Shown here piece after piece: positions 22,001 to 33,095 of a stretch of 61,198 bases of DNA; position 1 is the first letter of the stretch; the number at the start of each line of letters is the position of its first letter. The notes under the pieces were generated by a model. The model was given only the letters and a program-made list of their open reading frames with translations. It had not been told where the DNA came from and made no database searches. Location: the NCBI GenBank assembly GCA_905221605.1, contig CAJNDS010000669.1, positions 859,751 through 920,948 of the forward strand, read 5' to 3'. The stretch comes from Symbiodinium natans. Taxonomy: Eukaryota; Sar; Dinophyceae; Suessiales; Symbiodiniaceae. The position numbers were made by a program, and so were the translations under genes.

Positions 22001-22348
22001 TAGGTTTCACACGCGTGCTAAATTAAAATGGTATTCTGCCCGCAAGCATGCTGCTCTTCCGCTGCACCCTTCGGTCTAGAACACATTCCCTTGGGTGGCC
22101 GCGCAGGGCGTAGGCTTCGTGTGTCGGAGCGTGTTGAGCTGATGTGCCGGAGGACGAGACAGAGAAGAAAGCCAGGGAGATCAGGATGACTCCGTTATTG
22201 TGGAGAGAAGCTTGAATCAGCAGTTTTCGATGGACCGCATCGGTTTCATCGGGTTACTTTCAAGAGCTTCGGCTACTGTCGTCTTTTTCGTCCAGTATCG
22301 GGTCGGTGCATGCTAGTGTGCCACACCTGTAAGCTGGGGTTTTAGCAG

Positions 22349-22400
22349 GAGCGACCTGGTCATTCAGCTCGAAAAGGTCCATGCCGAGCTCAAGCAGGCA
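22349..22400 (+). CDS. coiled-coil mini-exon
   Basis: A TAGCAG acceptor is followed by SDLVIQLEKVHAELKQADGR with clear heptads. The end could be a GC donor after CAG near 22,392. Short and convincing in composition. Confidence 0.55.
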
Positions 22401-22489
22401 GATGGAAGGAACTTGAGGGAATGTCGTGGAATGTCATTGAATGCATCTAAATAGTTGGGCGAAGTATTCTAAAGCACGAGAAACATCAG

Positions 22490-22580
22490 AGTCAACTGCT
22501 GGCAGCTCTCGAAGTGCAAGAGGCAAAGCAGGGCGTCTACGAGGGCGTCCAGACAGAGGTCGTGCGTCGGCAGCAGGCAC
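22490..22580 (+). CDS. coiled-coil mini-exon
   Basis: An ATCAG acceptor is followed by SQLLAALEVQEAKQGVYEGV and QTEVVRRQQAPHG. A GTCGTG donor (22,559) may end it earlier. Part of the same Glu/Gln/Ala/Leu series. Confidence 0.58.
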
Positions 22581-22659
22581 CGCATGGTGCAGCAGACGCA
22601 TTGGGCCGGTGCCCACATCCGTGCACATGCCGCAGTGATGGCGAAATGAGAGTGGGTAG

Positions 22660-22713
22660 GTTGTGTCGACGGTGGACGATGAGATCAAGAGCATTGACAG
22701 AGCAGCTGGGCTG
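22660..22713 (+). CDS. mini-exon
   Basis: A GGTAG acceptor is followed by VVSTVDDEIKSIDRAAGL before TGA. Small amphipathic helix, consistent with the series. The donor is not resolved. Confidence 0.42.
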
Positions 22714-22756
22714 TGAAGTGTTGACAGCACCTGCGCAGGAATAGTTGTGCAAGCAG

Positions 22757-22804
22757 GGTGAAGACGGGAATTTCATTGCGAGAGAAGTTCATGAGCTGTT
22801 GCAG
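22757..22804 (+). CDS. mini-exon
   Basis: An AAGCAG acceptor is followed by GEDGNFIAREVHELLQ, immediately before TAG. Only 16 codons, supported by the acceptor and by its position among similar exons. Confidence 0.38.
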
Positions 22805-22827
22805 TAGCTTATACAATAAGCTTGAAG

Positions 22828-22902
22828 ATTTGAGACCTCTGTGAAGGTGGTCAATGATAACCTCGAGGAGGCCAAAGGCCGTGCTCGCCACCTTGAGGAC
22901 AA
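22828..22902 (+). CDS. coiled-coil mini-exon
   Basis: A TGAAG acceptor is followed by FETSVKVVNDNLEEAKGRAR and HLEDK, with a GTGTGG donor at 22903. The heptad pattern is clear. One of the best supported exons of this gene. Confidence 0.6.
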
Positions 22903-23320
22903 GTGTGGGGGACACAATACAACTTCCGCGAGATTCGCGGCACATTCTACATGCCTTCGCAGAACAGCATGTGATGTACCAGTTGTAGCAGCACTCGCCC
23001 GGTTTAGGTCTGTCAGCGCTTGTCCTCGAAACAGTTGTTCGTATCATCAACAATGCTGACGCATGATCTTGCAGTGACACGGACAAGTGTCGCTTGGGAG
23101 AATACAGCAGTGACTGGACATGCGACAGGCCTCGATTTTGTCTTGTGCTATCTTTCTGAAGCCCCGGATATGTGCTAGATCACAACATAGCTCATGGGAC
23201 GAGGATCGAGGGTACCACTCTCTGTCTCAAAGAGCTTAGCAGCAGCAAATGGTTCCACATTCGTCATCCTGGCAGTTAGCATTGAATGCGTTGCATAGCT
23301 TTGGGTTTGGCTGCGGTCAG

Positions 23321-23368
23321 CAAGACGATTGGCAGGAACGCGCGCATCGAATGATCCAGGAGACGCAG
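23321..23368 (+). CDS. mini-exon, 48 bp
   Basis: A GGTCAG acceptor is followed by QDDWQERAHRMIQETQ and a GTGCAG donor at 23369. It keeps phase 0 on both sides. Gln/Glu/Arg-rich helix. Confidence 0.45.
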
Positions 23369-23450
23369 GTGCAGGGCACATCGGAGCCAAACGGCTCGAT
23401 GCATGGCCTTTTTTCACGGAATGCTAAGCAGGGCTAAGCGGGGCATGCAG

Positions 23451-23606
23451 CCACAGCCGCCTCAATTCTCGCAATCCCAAGCCACTATTTCCATCACTTC
23501 CATAAGCCATGGAGAGGTAAGAGACTTCGCGCTTGAAGCCGAGCTTTGCGACCACGTCGCCCGTGCGGCCGGGAGCTTCAGGGCAGTTTCAACCGAAGCG
23601 CCGCCT
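23451..23606 (+). CDS. probable exon pair or one exon
   Basis: An ATGCAG acceptor is followed by PQPPQFSQSQATISITSISH, then a consensus-like GTAAGA at 23,517. The same frame stays open with high GC3 beyond it (FALEAELCDHVARAAGSFRA) to TAG at 23,607-23,609. Either the exon stops at GTAAGA or the whole frame is coding. Confidence 0.4.
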
Positions 23607-23609
23607 TAG

Positions 23610-25202
23610 GGTCTTCTGGTAACGGCTTTTGGCATGGAGATTTCGAGAGTTTGCAACAGAAAAGCCATGAAAAGCCCTCATTGCTTTAGCCCCCCCTGGC
23701 GCCATACTACGCCATGAATGAGACCTCAAAATAACTGGACCAATGGCCTTAAACAGGGCCTCTGTAGGGCCAAGCCGTTCCTGCTTGGATTCCATCACAG
23801 GGGAAGTTCCGTGGGCATCCCTCTCCCCGGAGAGGTCGCTGCGCTGGACGTGGCGTCGACTGTGAAGGCCCGGCATGGCTCCGCATCCGGCTGCCCGGCT
23901 CTCCGCCTTGGTTTTTTGGTCTGACCCTCCATAGTGGGAGTTTGCTGTGGACTCACTGTCATGTTTTCTGAATCCGATGCTGGGCATGGAATTCGGAGAA
24001 AACATGCATTCCTGGCCAAAAGCCTGCGAGGCCGGCGCGGCAGTGGGGCACAAGGACACCAAGTCTCCCTGAACCCTATGAACCCTGTGGCTCCAATCGG
24101 TTGTCATTGTTTCTGGGGAACCGGAAGGACGCTGAGAGGCGGCGCCGCGGAACCGCCAAGGAGGGAGCCGTTGAACAGGGGGGAAGTGGCCAAAGCATAA
24201 GGAGTCCTAACCCTCCCCGCACAGTTTAAAGCCCAAAGGCCCGAGAGAGCGAAGGGCATAGAAGCAGGCAGATGGCAGGTGAATGCAAGTGAACAGTGAG
24301 CTTTTGACTGAACGAGTCTTAACTTTGGAATCTAGGTGGCGTTTTTGCCTTTATGAGAGTCTCAGCATCACCTATTATTCTCGACCCGGCTTTGCATCGC
24401 AAGTCGCCTATAGGCCAACTCACCCTGTGCAAGCCTTGCTCTATCTTGCTCTTGTGAAGGCTTTGGGAGACGTGTTCCCAAGAAGTTCCTTGGCATCCTT
24501 CGGTCATCCCATTTGCTTTCTTCGATCAGCGCGTTGCACGTCCATTATGAAGTTGGACCGCGAACAGTGAAGAGCAGGTAAACTTCAGGTAGACCATTCT
24601 TGCTAGAAAGATGCCGAACATTGCCGAGCCCCCTCCCCCCCAACACCACAAGACCTGGAACTTCGAAGGTATGAATGGCCTCATGTGCAGTATGTGTGTG
24701 TGTGCGAGCCATGCAAGGCACCAACTTCAACCTCGTGGGCATGCACACGGCAAAGTCGCGTGTTGGCCCGCTACCCCTGAGCGTGGACGCTGTCCCGAAT
24801 GCCTGACCCAACAAAGACCTCGAAGGCAGAACCAGCGACCTAGTACACATTCGTACACTCGCATTTACTTATCCAGTTGTTTTCAATGGCCAACTCAATC
24901 GCATATGCGACTTCAGAGGCCGAGACGGCGGACAGAGGAGCAAAAGGGGCGACTTTCAAAAGGGCTTGGACGCGCATCAGTGCGGTTCCGGGTTCAGAGC
25001 AACGGGTGCATCCCACTGGGCATCCGACTGGAAGAGCCTCATGGGGCCGCCTCTGCAGGTACCGCGGCCGCAGGCGATGTGGGTGCCTGGAGTTGCGGCC
25101 TTGGCAAGCCTTGTGCTCTCGGGTCCTCCCCGTGTACCCGAGAGCATCAAAGAGCGCCAGCCTCGACTTCCCAATAGTTCACCCTGATCCCTTAGCCACC
25201 AG
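23610..25202. other. mostly intron-like, weak exon candidates
   Basis: 1.6 kb with no firm exon. Weak plus candidates lie at 24,915-25,030 (AETADRGAKGATFKRAWTRI) and 25,040-25,190 (two overlapping frames with opposing claims). Open frames on both strands overlap here and I could not choose among them. Confidence 0.3.
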
Positions 25203-25274
25203 GTTCATCGCCTCGCGGCGGAGTGGCGCCGCAGCAGCGTTGCCCCTCGCCTGGAGACCGCAGTTCGTTTTCAA
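25203..25274 (+). CDS. mini-exon, basic
   Basis: A CACCAG acceptor is followed by VHRLAAEWRRSSVAPRLETA and VRFQ before TGA. GC3-rich and helix-like, plausibly a later exon of the coiled-coil gene. From 25,280 to 26,890 only weak candidates are seen, such as 25,520-25,600. Confidence 0.48.
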
Positions 25275-26894
25275 TGAGAGGCCGTGGTATCATAGGTATC
25301 TGTCTGGGGAAGTCACGATGAAACGGACAGCTTCAGGGACTTCTGTTTGAGGCCACTTGACGCAGATATGGTTTCTCAAAAATCAAGATTCGGCAACCAG
25401 ACTGAGCGGATGCAGCAAGGGCCTTCAAGTAAGCCATGCCTTGACTGCTTGACATGCGCCGCTGCAAAGGCTTCGACTGGCTACTCGCTTTCTGCAGGCA
25501 GTTCTTATTGTTTCCACATGCCAATTGATATCAAGCCAAGCGCCGTGTACGAGACGCTCCGACCTGGAGGTATGCTGCTCGCATGCGGACATGTAGTGTG
25601 ATAAGTCAGCGGAAACATGGTGATCCATTGTCTGGGTTCTGCGAAGCCGAACCAAACTCAGCACCCTCTCGCTGAACTCCAATCCAGCCTCGACAGGCGC
25701 AGCAGATCTCCCGTCTCTACTCAGGCAAAGACAGATGATGTCTTGTGCTGCGTAAGTGCCGCCCCTCTCTGCAGAATGCCATTCTGGCCATGCACCTCGT
25801 TTGAGAGGTGTGGATCTCTCGAGGCCGAATGCTTTCGCTCACGCCTGAGATGTGGAAGTTGCCCCCAAAAGAAGCTGCAGTACCTTTGTGGGAGCATCGG
25901 TGAAATCTAAGCCGGCTTACAGACATCATGGTACAGCCAAGTTCCCCTGTCAAAGCTGTGCAAAGGCGGCTCATCAGCGCTGGGGATTCCGGGTGGTGGA
26001 GCGACAGGCCCCTTGAAAAGTTCGAAACCTTCCCCTTAGCCTAATTTGGGTGCCGAACATTCTGCGCTTCCCTGCACTAGAGCCCAAAGCCTGAGCCATT
26101 CTGGCATGACTTGCACATCCCGATCTGAGCTTCTGCATATCCTCATCTGTCCCTCTACATTTTCTGGTGGGTTTTAGCGGCAGGAATGGGCTCATGCGGG
26201 CCTCTCATTCTATTGCCAAGGCGATGTGCGGGGGCCTGAGGTCTTTTTTGCGAAAGTCGCTCCGTGAGTACATGCGGCATTCCCGCACGGCACTATGGAC
26301 TCAGCTTTGTTGATCTGACATTTTCCCGTTCGCCTGGACGAACTCCCACCCGAACACTTTTCATGTTCCTGTCCAAGAGGAGAACTGCCGAGGGCCATCA
26401 ATATCTGCAAGCAGGAAGTACTCTTAAGTCCTCGTACGTATCGCCTCCTGAGAACCTGTACCTGAATGTGCGCCAACTGTTGCAGGAGGTACATGCTCCT
26501 GGACTTGTCTGAAGACCCAGGCTTGACCTGTCGGCCTATGGGTCAGCGTTCACTGAGTTCACTGACATGCTCCTGTCATTGCATGCCTGCTAGATCGATC
26601 TATCCCGTTCTGCTTGCCTGGTGACAACCTTGACAGCTACAGGTGCCGCAGTTGGAGTGTAATTAGATGATGCCGCCAACTGCTGTGCCCTTAGAGCATC
26701 AGAGTGCGATAGAGCGTGTTTGCACTGGATCACTTGGGACCATTTGTGCAGAATCAATTCCGATGAGGATCTGACAGGGCTGTTAAATTGCAATGCGCGT
26801 CGAAGTTCAGCTGTCAAGCCGTTTTGCGGGGAAATGCGGTTAGAGGTGCCTGTTGAACTGATCTCGGCTGCGGCTCAAGCTGTTTTCCTAGTAG

Positions 26895-26966
26895 GCCATG
26901 GTGGAAGTGGCGGAAGGGAGCTCCAAGCAAGTTCTTCTTCAAGATCAGGAAGCCTTGCGAGCCGAG
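26895..26966 (+). CDS. coiled-coil mini-exon
   Basis: A GTAG acceptor is followed by AMVEVAEGSSKQVLLQDQEA and LRAE, immediately before TAG. Two other frames over the same bases are open, but only this one has the composition of its neighbours. Confidence 0.48.
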
Positions 26967-27049
26967 TAGAGTTGAACGAAGGCATTAAACAAATTCAGTA
27001 CAGGTATTCGCGGTACCTCTGGCCCTAAATCGGCACCCATCCCCTTCAG

Positions 27050-27172
27050 CGTTACAGTGCGCACATCATCATTACCAAGCTCGAAGATCAACAGAGCCAG
27101 CAACATCCCTTTTGGGAAAACCTGGCCTTGCTGCTAGACACCAAAACCATGGCCGAAGCCACTGTGGAGGCT
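27050..27172 (+). CDS. exon, helix-rich
   Basis: A pyrimidine-rich CCCCTTCAG acceptor is followed by 41 codons reading RYSAHIIITKLEDQQSQQHP then FWENLALLLDTKTMAEATVE, before TGA. The donor is not resolved. Less charged than the previous exons, so it may mark the end of the rod. Confidence 0.56.
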
Positions 27173-27447
27173 TGAGAGGGCATTTGTCAAAGAGCTGTGC
27201 AGCAACGCAGCGTTATGTGTTTATAGGGACGGCTCATGACCTTTCTCCAGGATGTCCTCGTGGCCCAGGGCTCCAGCCTCCCCACGCTTCCGGCACGGCA
27301 TCTCGTGAAGCCCCTCACACGGAGTTGGAGTAACGAGAGCAACGTCCTCCGAGCATGTGTTATGCCGCCAAGGGCTGGGCAGGGCCCAGTGAAGCTCCCG
27401 TCGCTGCAGCGGTCAGCCTCGGAGTCTGCGGTGCCCCTTGAACGAAA

Positions 27448-27485
27448 AAGGGGGTTCTGAGGGTTCTGAGGGTTCTGAGGGTTTT
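27448..27485. repeat. nonamer repeat GGGTTCTGA
   Basis: About four head-to-tail copies of GGGTTCTGA lie immediately downstream of a short Ser/Glu/Arg-rich frame that ends at the first TGA. Simple slippage repeat. Confidence 0.8.
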
Positions 27486-27558
27486 GACTTCACATGCCAC
27501 AACGGAAAATCCGGGGTGACCAGAAAGGAATCGCCATGAATCGCATTTCCCGGTTCAG

Positions 27559-27627
27559 AGCCGAAAGCAGTGCCCAGGACAGCCGTCAAGAAGCTCCGCC
27601 CTGCAGTCTACGGGAGGCGCTGGGCCA
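27559..27627 (+). CDS. mini-exon
   Basis: A GTTCAG acceptor is followed by AESSAQDSRQEAPPCSLREA and a GTGAGA donor at 27628. Gln/Ser/Glu-rich. A further Glu/Lys/Arg island (LAAEENKRFLHKRQQRR) lies at about 27,697-27,750, but no acceptor could be found for it. Confidence 0.45.
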
Positions 27628-28633
27628 GTGAGACATTGCTGCAATCGGAGCGGAGATGTGCGAAGACCTAAGCCCAGCTGACTGCCTGGCATTTAACGCC
27701 TCGCGGCCGAGGAGAACAAGCGCTTCCTCCACAAACGCCAGCAGCGACGATGCTCGGATGGCACGCTAAGCCCCAGATTGGCGAAAGTCGAATGTGAGGT
27801 ATCTGTGTCGTATCGCTTCGTGGGTATCTTGCATCGTGGTTCGTTGGAGCTTGGCTGGACCGGCGCAGTTAGGCAGTTAGGAGCCGAAGACTCATGTCAT
27901 GTCTCCTTTCTCGCGGCAGCTTTGGGCATGCCGTGCTATGCCAGATTCGGACAGAACGCAACTAGTGTGGGGCTGATTCAACCAATGTGTCACTATGTCT
28001 CCTTGTGGAGAACCGACTTTCGTTTCCGACCATTGGAGCCCATGTCGAATAGTCTCATCGCTGTCCACAAAGGTCCAAGGCTCAAAACCTGGGTCTCCAA
28101 GCCTGAGTGCGAGAGGGTGCAGACAGCTGTAACAACTAAGGATGGCAGTCTCCTGAATCCTGAATAGTAATTAAGATGCTGTCTGGAGGCTTCGGGGCCC
28201 AAGGAAAACTCCTGACGGCTTCTGAGGGCTTGAGCCTTTCACCGCCCCACTTGATCCCACTTGTAGAGCTGCAGCTGCCACGCAGTCTCAAGTCGGACCG
28301 GGCAGCATTCCAATCGTGAGTGACGTGCTTCGATGAGTGTCCTCACATCGCGCGTCATAACTTCCAGCATCTTGCTACCCCTCCTTCCGTCGCGTCTTCC
28401 ATGAACCAGCTCCCAATTGTCGGACTGCGCCTGTCTGCTTTTGTGAAGCGAAGAGACGCTGCAACGGAGCCGTAGGTAAGGTAATCTTGATGCCAAGGCT
28501 GGCTAGAGCAAACCGCCCGCACACGCTTCGTCGACTTCACTGCCGAGGAGCGAGCGCCTAGGCCGAGTGGTGTGGTAAACATCCTCGCCGCTGTCCCCTC
28601 CTTGGTCCTTTGTGCGATTTGTGACCAGCCCAG

Positions 28634-28680
28634 GCGGAGTTTCAGCGCTACTTCGACTACCTCAAAGGACACCGTGAATC
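28634..28680 (+). CDS. mini-exon with consensus donor
   Basis: A CCCAG acceptor is followed by AEFQRYFDYLKGHRES and a consensus GTGAGT donor at 28681. 47 bp. It is the last member of the mini-exon series that I can place. The paired splice signals are strong. Confidence 0.55.
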
Positions 28681-29011
28681 GTGAGTGTTTCATAGCGAGG
28701 CCGTGAAACAACACGTGTTCGTCTCAACCCTCTCAAGTATGCTAGAATCAGTGCAACGCTATACTGGTACTTCTGCAGCGCAGGGGGCTCCATCCGAATG
28801 TGGAAGTGGCATTCGTTGTTGGACTGTTTGCAGCTTGCAGGACCCAACGGCCTGCTTCTCGACTGCGGTTCTGAGATGATGTTTGAGTCTGTATTGGTGC
28901 TGCCTGTGCCAAGCAGGCATCGGCAATATCTGGCAGACAAACAGACAGAAACTTCCAGTCGAGATTTTTGTGCATAGAAGAGGACACTATTTTGCAATCT
29001 TCCGGTGCAAG

Positions 29012-29086
29012 CTGAGGATTGGTGGCGAGGCGATCGAGGACATGCTTATCGCCCTCGGTGTCGTGAACACTCAGGATGGGGCGGAC
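29012..29086 (+). CDS. probable exon upstream of EF-hand-like exon
   Basis: A GCAAG acceptor is followed by LRIGGEAIEDMLIALGVVNT and QDGAD, with a GTGAAA donor at 29087 (phase 0). The pattern of a helix ending in LG resembles the helix that precedes the second hand in EF-hand proteins. With the next exon this suggests an EF-hand pair, but the calcium loop of this hand is not visible. Confidence 0.42.
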
Positions 29087-29648
29087 GTGAAATTCAACTA
29101 AGCGTGCTTGACAAGACAAGTCAATGTTGCAGGCATGTGGTGCTGTACAGTGCTTTCGCTTGGCACGGGGGCGTGTTGCAAGTCCCCCCCTTTTTCGGTC
29201 AAGTTGCAGAGTGCGGGTGGTGAGGACGAAGTCTCTGGGCTGCTGGGATTGCAGCAAGTTGTCTGGTACTCGTAGATGGCAGAAAGTTTACCCAATTTGC
29301 TCAGAACCAAAGGCCGTAAGCATACCCACAGCTTAAGCTCTTTCGCCTCAATCTCCAAAACATGACTGCCAAGCACACCATCGCTTCGTGATTCCTGTCT
29401 GAGGCTTATAGACAAGATCGACGAGCCTGTGGCAGCTAATAAATGGGGTCTCAAAGTTCAATGCGGAATCAGGTGTGGCTCAGCCAATTCCAAGGATGCT
29501 GAACAGTCGGATGCCATTCACAGCCCATGTTCGCACAAGCAGCTTCGACAATTTTTTTCAATTCCGGGTTTTAGGCCTACGTCCTAGGCAAGGCCAGGGT
29601 GGAGGTTCGCGCGCAATGCATGGTAGCAGAATGGAAGCAATGTCCCAG

Positions 29649-29726
29649 GACCAGAAGAGCCGAGAACTGGATTTCGAACAGTTTCTGGAGCTGATCACAG
29701 TCAGAAATGACTCCAAGACCATCCGA
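29649..29726 (+). CDS. exon with EF-hand-like segment
   Basis: A CCCAG acceptor is followed by DQKSRELDFEQFLELITVRN and DSKTIR, with a GTGAGA donor at 29727. ELDFEQFLELI aligns with the end of a calmodulin-type EF hand (loop positions 7-12, then the exiting helix). Position 12 is Gln where Glu is usual, so calcium binding by this hand may be weak or lost. Helix packing could persist. Confidence 0.58.
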
Positions 29727-30529
29727 GTGAGACTTGGCTGGCTGGTTCAGATCGCCTGCGCCTCCTATCGAGTAGATGATAGATGGCCTATGAATCCTCA
29801 CCTGTGTTGGTCTCTGGAGTGCCGGAACATATCTATGGCCCACTGGATCGAGAGACGTTCGATCTGCAGTCTGCCCAGGTTCAGAGATATGCTGGAGGCA
29901 CATTGAGCGAGCTGAGTGCCCATGTGTCACGTGCAAGCGCGCCTGTGCTATGTTCATGTCAATCATGACCCACACCTGCAAGCCTGCATGAGTTTCAGGG
30001 CAAGCTCGGCGACCGGAACCTGAATTTCCAGACGGCATCTCGGTTTGCACATGTCAGCATATGTTGACAGGCGGCTGCGCAATCGAGTTCAGGGTGTCTT
30101 GCTGGCGGTGCATCGAGTCGCTCTTTGTGGCAGTTTTGGTTGAGACACGTTGAGACGTGCTGCGCCACTACCGAGGAAAAATAGGGAAAACAAGAACCCC
30201 GAACCTGCACAATCGCTATATATCTCTGCCCGGAACGGGTGTCAGAGTCCCAACCCAGGGATTGGAAGAAAGGAGCGAGTAGAACTTGTGGAAGACTCCG
30301 AGCGAGACCCGCTTTTGACTTGCATTCACGTGGGTTTGTTCAGGGCCAGTCGAGCCTTTCTGTGGACTGTTATGTCGCGAGGTCTTGTCACAGTATCGTC
30401 GCCAGAGACTCCTCGACGGTCCTTTGGCCTGCACTTGTCGTAGCCGGCCTAGCAAAGCCGCAGCAGTTGCACAGTTCAGAACATGTTCACAATATATGTA
30501 TATATATATGTACATAATAAATATGTATG

Positions 30530-30531
<2 letters not shown>
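29727..30531. other. possible small exons, unresolved
   Basis: Two overlapping plus frames at 29,783-29,906 (VPEHIYGPLDRETFDLQSAQ versus SMAHWIERRSICSLPRFRDM) both look coding-like, and I cannot choose. The rest up to the repeat at 30,532 shows no exon I can support. Confidence 0.25.
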
Positions 30532-30561
<30 letters not shown>

Positions 30562-30745
30562 TGTATGTATGTATGTATGTATGTATGTATGTATGTATGT
30601 ATGTATGTATGTATGTATGTATGTATGTATGTATGTATGTATGTATGTATGTATGTGTGTGTATGCGTGTATGCGTGTATGTGTGTATGTGTGTATGTGT
30701 GTATGTGTGTATGTGTGTATGTGTGTGTATTTGTGTACATATATA
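30532..30745. repeat. ATGT tetranucleotide array
   Basis: About 30 near-perfect copies of TATG (about 30,532-30,654) are followed by GTGTATGC/GTGTATGT variants to about 30,730 and a TATATA block. All six frames are open through it, which produces artefactual Tyr/Val/Cys/Met and His/Thr/Ile reading frames on both strands. The core has almost no interruptions, which suggests a young, unstable array. Confidence 0.95.
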
Positions 30746-31388
30746 TATATATGTATATGTAAACGGTCGCATGGTGTCAGGCACAGGCTGCATGGAGCGC
30801 TGCTCTCCAGAGCAGCGGGAGCTCGGGTGCAAGGCTGCGTTGTGCGGTACGAGACATCGGCCCCAGCAGCCAGGGGGGTTGAAGGGAGAGATTTTCACTC
30901 AGTGAACAGGGAGATCGGTGGCATGCACCGGGCATGCCTCGGCAATGCTGTCTGAACTCGTGGCACCGCCCCAACCTAGCGAATGCCTGCCCACTTGCTA
31001 ACCCTCGATGGGTCGACTTCGGCGATATCGACTATATAGAAACAGTACCATCGTGAGTCCTTCTACGCGACAGGTAGTCACAGCCCTGGGAATCCTATTC
31101 TCGAGCAAGAGAGAGCAAGTACAAGTCCACAAGACCCATTCTGCCTCAATCTCTGGATCATGTGCACACATCCCGGAATAACAGGATTTCTCATTGTCAT
31201 TTTCGCCCTCATCCTTCCCAAAAATCCTTTCACCCCCAAGACTCACGGGTCAACCCGCCCCATGCAATCCGGCTTCTGGACCAAGAAAGCCAGTGCAAAA
31301 GTTCTCTAAACTCCCATCCATCCTGTGAACTAGCCTTGTAGTTCAACCGTATGACTGTAAGCCTTTCAGCGGATGGCCACCTCGGCAG

Positions 31389-31530
31389 GTCTTGAAGAAC
31401 TTCACAGCTGCTTGGCGAAGTCTCTTTGGGCTTTCACACACGGGGGGTCCGTCTATGCGATGGAAGGGCGCGCAGACAAGAGCATCCTTGGTGTCTTCCA
31501 AGCCGCCGCAATCGGCCCCTGCCCAGGAGC
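31389..31530 (+). CDS. probable exon, frame ambiguous
   Basis: After a CGGCAG acceptor two frames are open. Phase 0 gives VLKNFTAAWRSLFGLSHTGG and then an Arg/Ser/Pro-rich part; the other gives LEELHSCLAKSLWAFTHGGS. The phase-0 frame has slightly higher GC3. Nothing convincing is seen between 30,750 and 31,380. Confidence 0.35.
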
Positions 31531-31880
31531 TGACTCGCAACCGTACCCGCAAGAGGACACTGAGTTGGGGTAGAGTTGGAGGGGTCCATTGTGCTGGTAC
31601 TCGAGGGAGACGTCAAGTCGTGTTGCCTCGGCTTTCGTGACTGAATGAATACAAGCGATGCGACGATGATGCAGAGCAAAAGTGCACCCCTGGCCCCGAT
31701 GGGCTACGCGTGGATGTGCGGCTCTATGCTGCTGCTATGCTCTGCGACGCTCTGCGACGCTCTGCTACGCCATGCGGGTAATGTGGTGATGCTTTAGATG
31801 CAATTTTGTGGGATAGTATGGCATGCTTCTGTGATAGCATGTGCCCTGAACAGCTCTCGCTGAGCACTTGTCTGGTCAAG

Positions 31881-31998
31881 CCACAAAACCATGCCCCAAG
31901 AAGTTCCTGATGCGAGGAATCCACGAGATGAAGTGCTGGAACTTTTCGGGGATGAGGAGGAGGTAGAGGAGGCCGACAATTCGCTGCATGCGAGCAGG
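31881..31998 (+). CDS. exon, acidic
   Basis: A GTCAAG acceptor is followed by a short lead-in, then MPQEVPDARNPRDEVLELFG and DEEEVEEADNSLHAS, with a GTGCGT donor at 31999. The acidic cluster is typical of a disordered interaction segment. The frame beyond the donor turns basic, so the donor is plausible. Confidence 0.55.
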
Positions 31999-32317
31999 GT
32001 GCGTCGCAGATTATGTAAGATGCAGAGAAGCCATCATCCGCGCATGTGACTTCACCCCTGCGGTCTCGATGCGGCTATGTTCCGTCGTCATCCTTCTTAG
32101 TGCAGGTCTTGGCATGGTCCGCATAGGCACGAATGCGGCACGCGATGCCAGGCTCCCCTTGGCGGCATGAAGACGCTGTGGCGAGGCGACTCGGACTTCG
32201 GGCAGTTCTTGTTTGTTGCTAATGTCGAACTAGTAAAAACCAATTGCCGGGCGTGAGATGGGTATGCTAGTGTGGAAGTGCGAAGCTTTCGAGAGTTTTC
32301 GAGGCCTCTGCACTGAG

Positions 32318-32430
32318 CACAACTTGATGCCGTCACGGCCGACTTCGGGTGCCCGCGCCGCCTGGATGCAAAGGAAATCAGACGATGCGAGGAGTTGGAG
32401 GGGATGTGCAGGCAGATGCTTCTTTGGAGG
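32318..32430 (+). CDS. exon
   Basis: A CTGAG acceptor is followed by LDAVTADFGCPRRLDAKEIR and RCEELEGMCRQMLLWR, ending near a possible GC donor before GCGTGC. GC3 is high in the first half. From 32,440 to 33,615 no exon is supported. Confidence 0.48.
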
Positions 32431-32816
32431 CGTGCATGACGTATGGTAAGTTCAATAGCATGATGTGAGGTGATTTGTGTTGTGACCTGTGCCTCTGCAT
32501 GGATGGGTCGTCACTGGATTCGAGGCGCTGGAACGACCGAAGTCACCGACGGAGATCCTGGCACCTTGCCATCAGATCACCTGTAACAGATTTATAGAGC
32601 GGAAAGAGCAGTGAAAGAGCACACCCCTAGTCTCAGGATATGGCGTGTTATTATAGGAGGATGTGTTGCGGTCGTTTTCTCTTCGTGACAGAGGGACTAT
32701 TGCGTTACATAATTAACAATTAAGAGGTGGATATCTCAACAAAGACTGCAGAGTTAGAGACAAGCAAACCCATACGCTCCCGGGGCTTCTGCAAACATCC
32801 GCTCTCTTTGAGTCAC

Positions 32817-32847
32817 CCCCCCCCCCCCCCCCAAAAAAAAAAAAAAA
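32817..32847. repeat. poly-C/poly-A homopolymer junction
   Basis: About 17 C run directly into about 15 A. It could be a slippage hotspot, or an assembly or sequencing error point. Confidence 0.9.
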
Positions 32848-33095
32848 CATACATAAAAGGAAGTCTGCCGAACTTTCCTCTGATGCAGAGGCACAACGCG
32901 CTTAGAGAGCCTTTTCTCCAACTCTCGCAGCGCCTTTTCTTCACAACTCTTGGAGACTGTCCCTCTCTGTCCCCCTTCCTTCACCTTGTCCTCAAGGCAC
33001 CCTTTCAGGCAGCCATTCAGGCAGGGTAGCCCAGTTGCCCCGTGCCTGCGAGATTCGAGATGCTGTTGTTGTTAGGCATCTTGCTTCATGGGGAA

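Noticed and set aside
30216-30955. Tyr/Val/Cys/Met and His/Thr/Ile repeat proteins
   Set aside because: Translation of the ATGT array on both strands.
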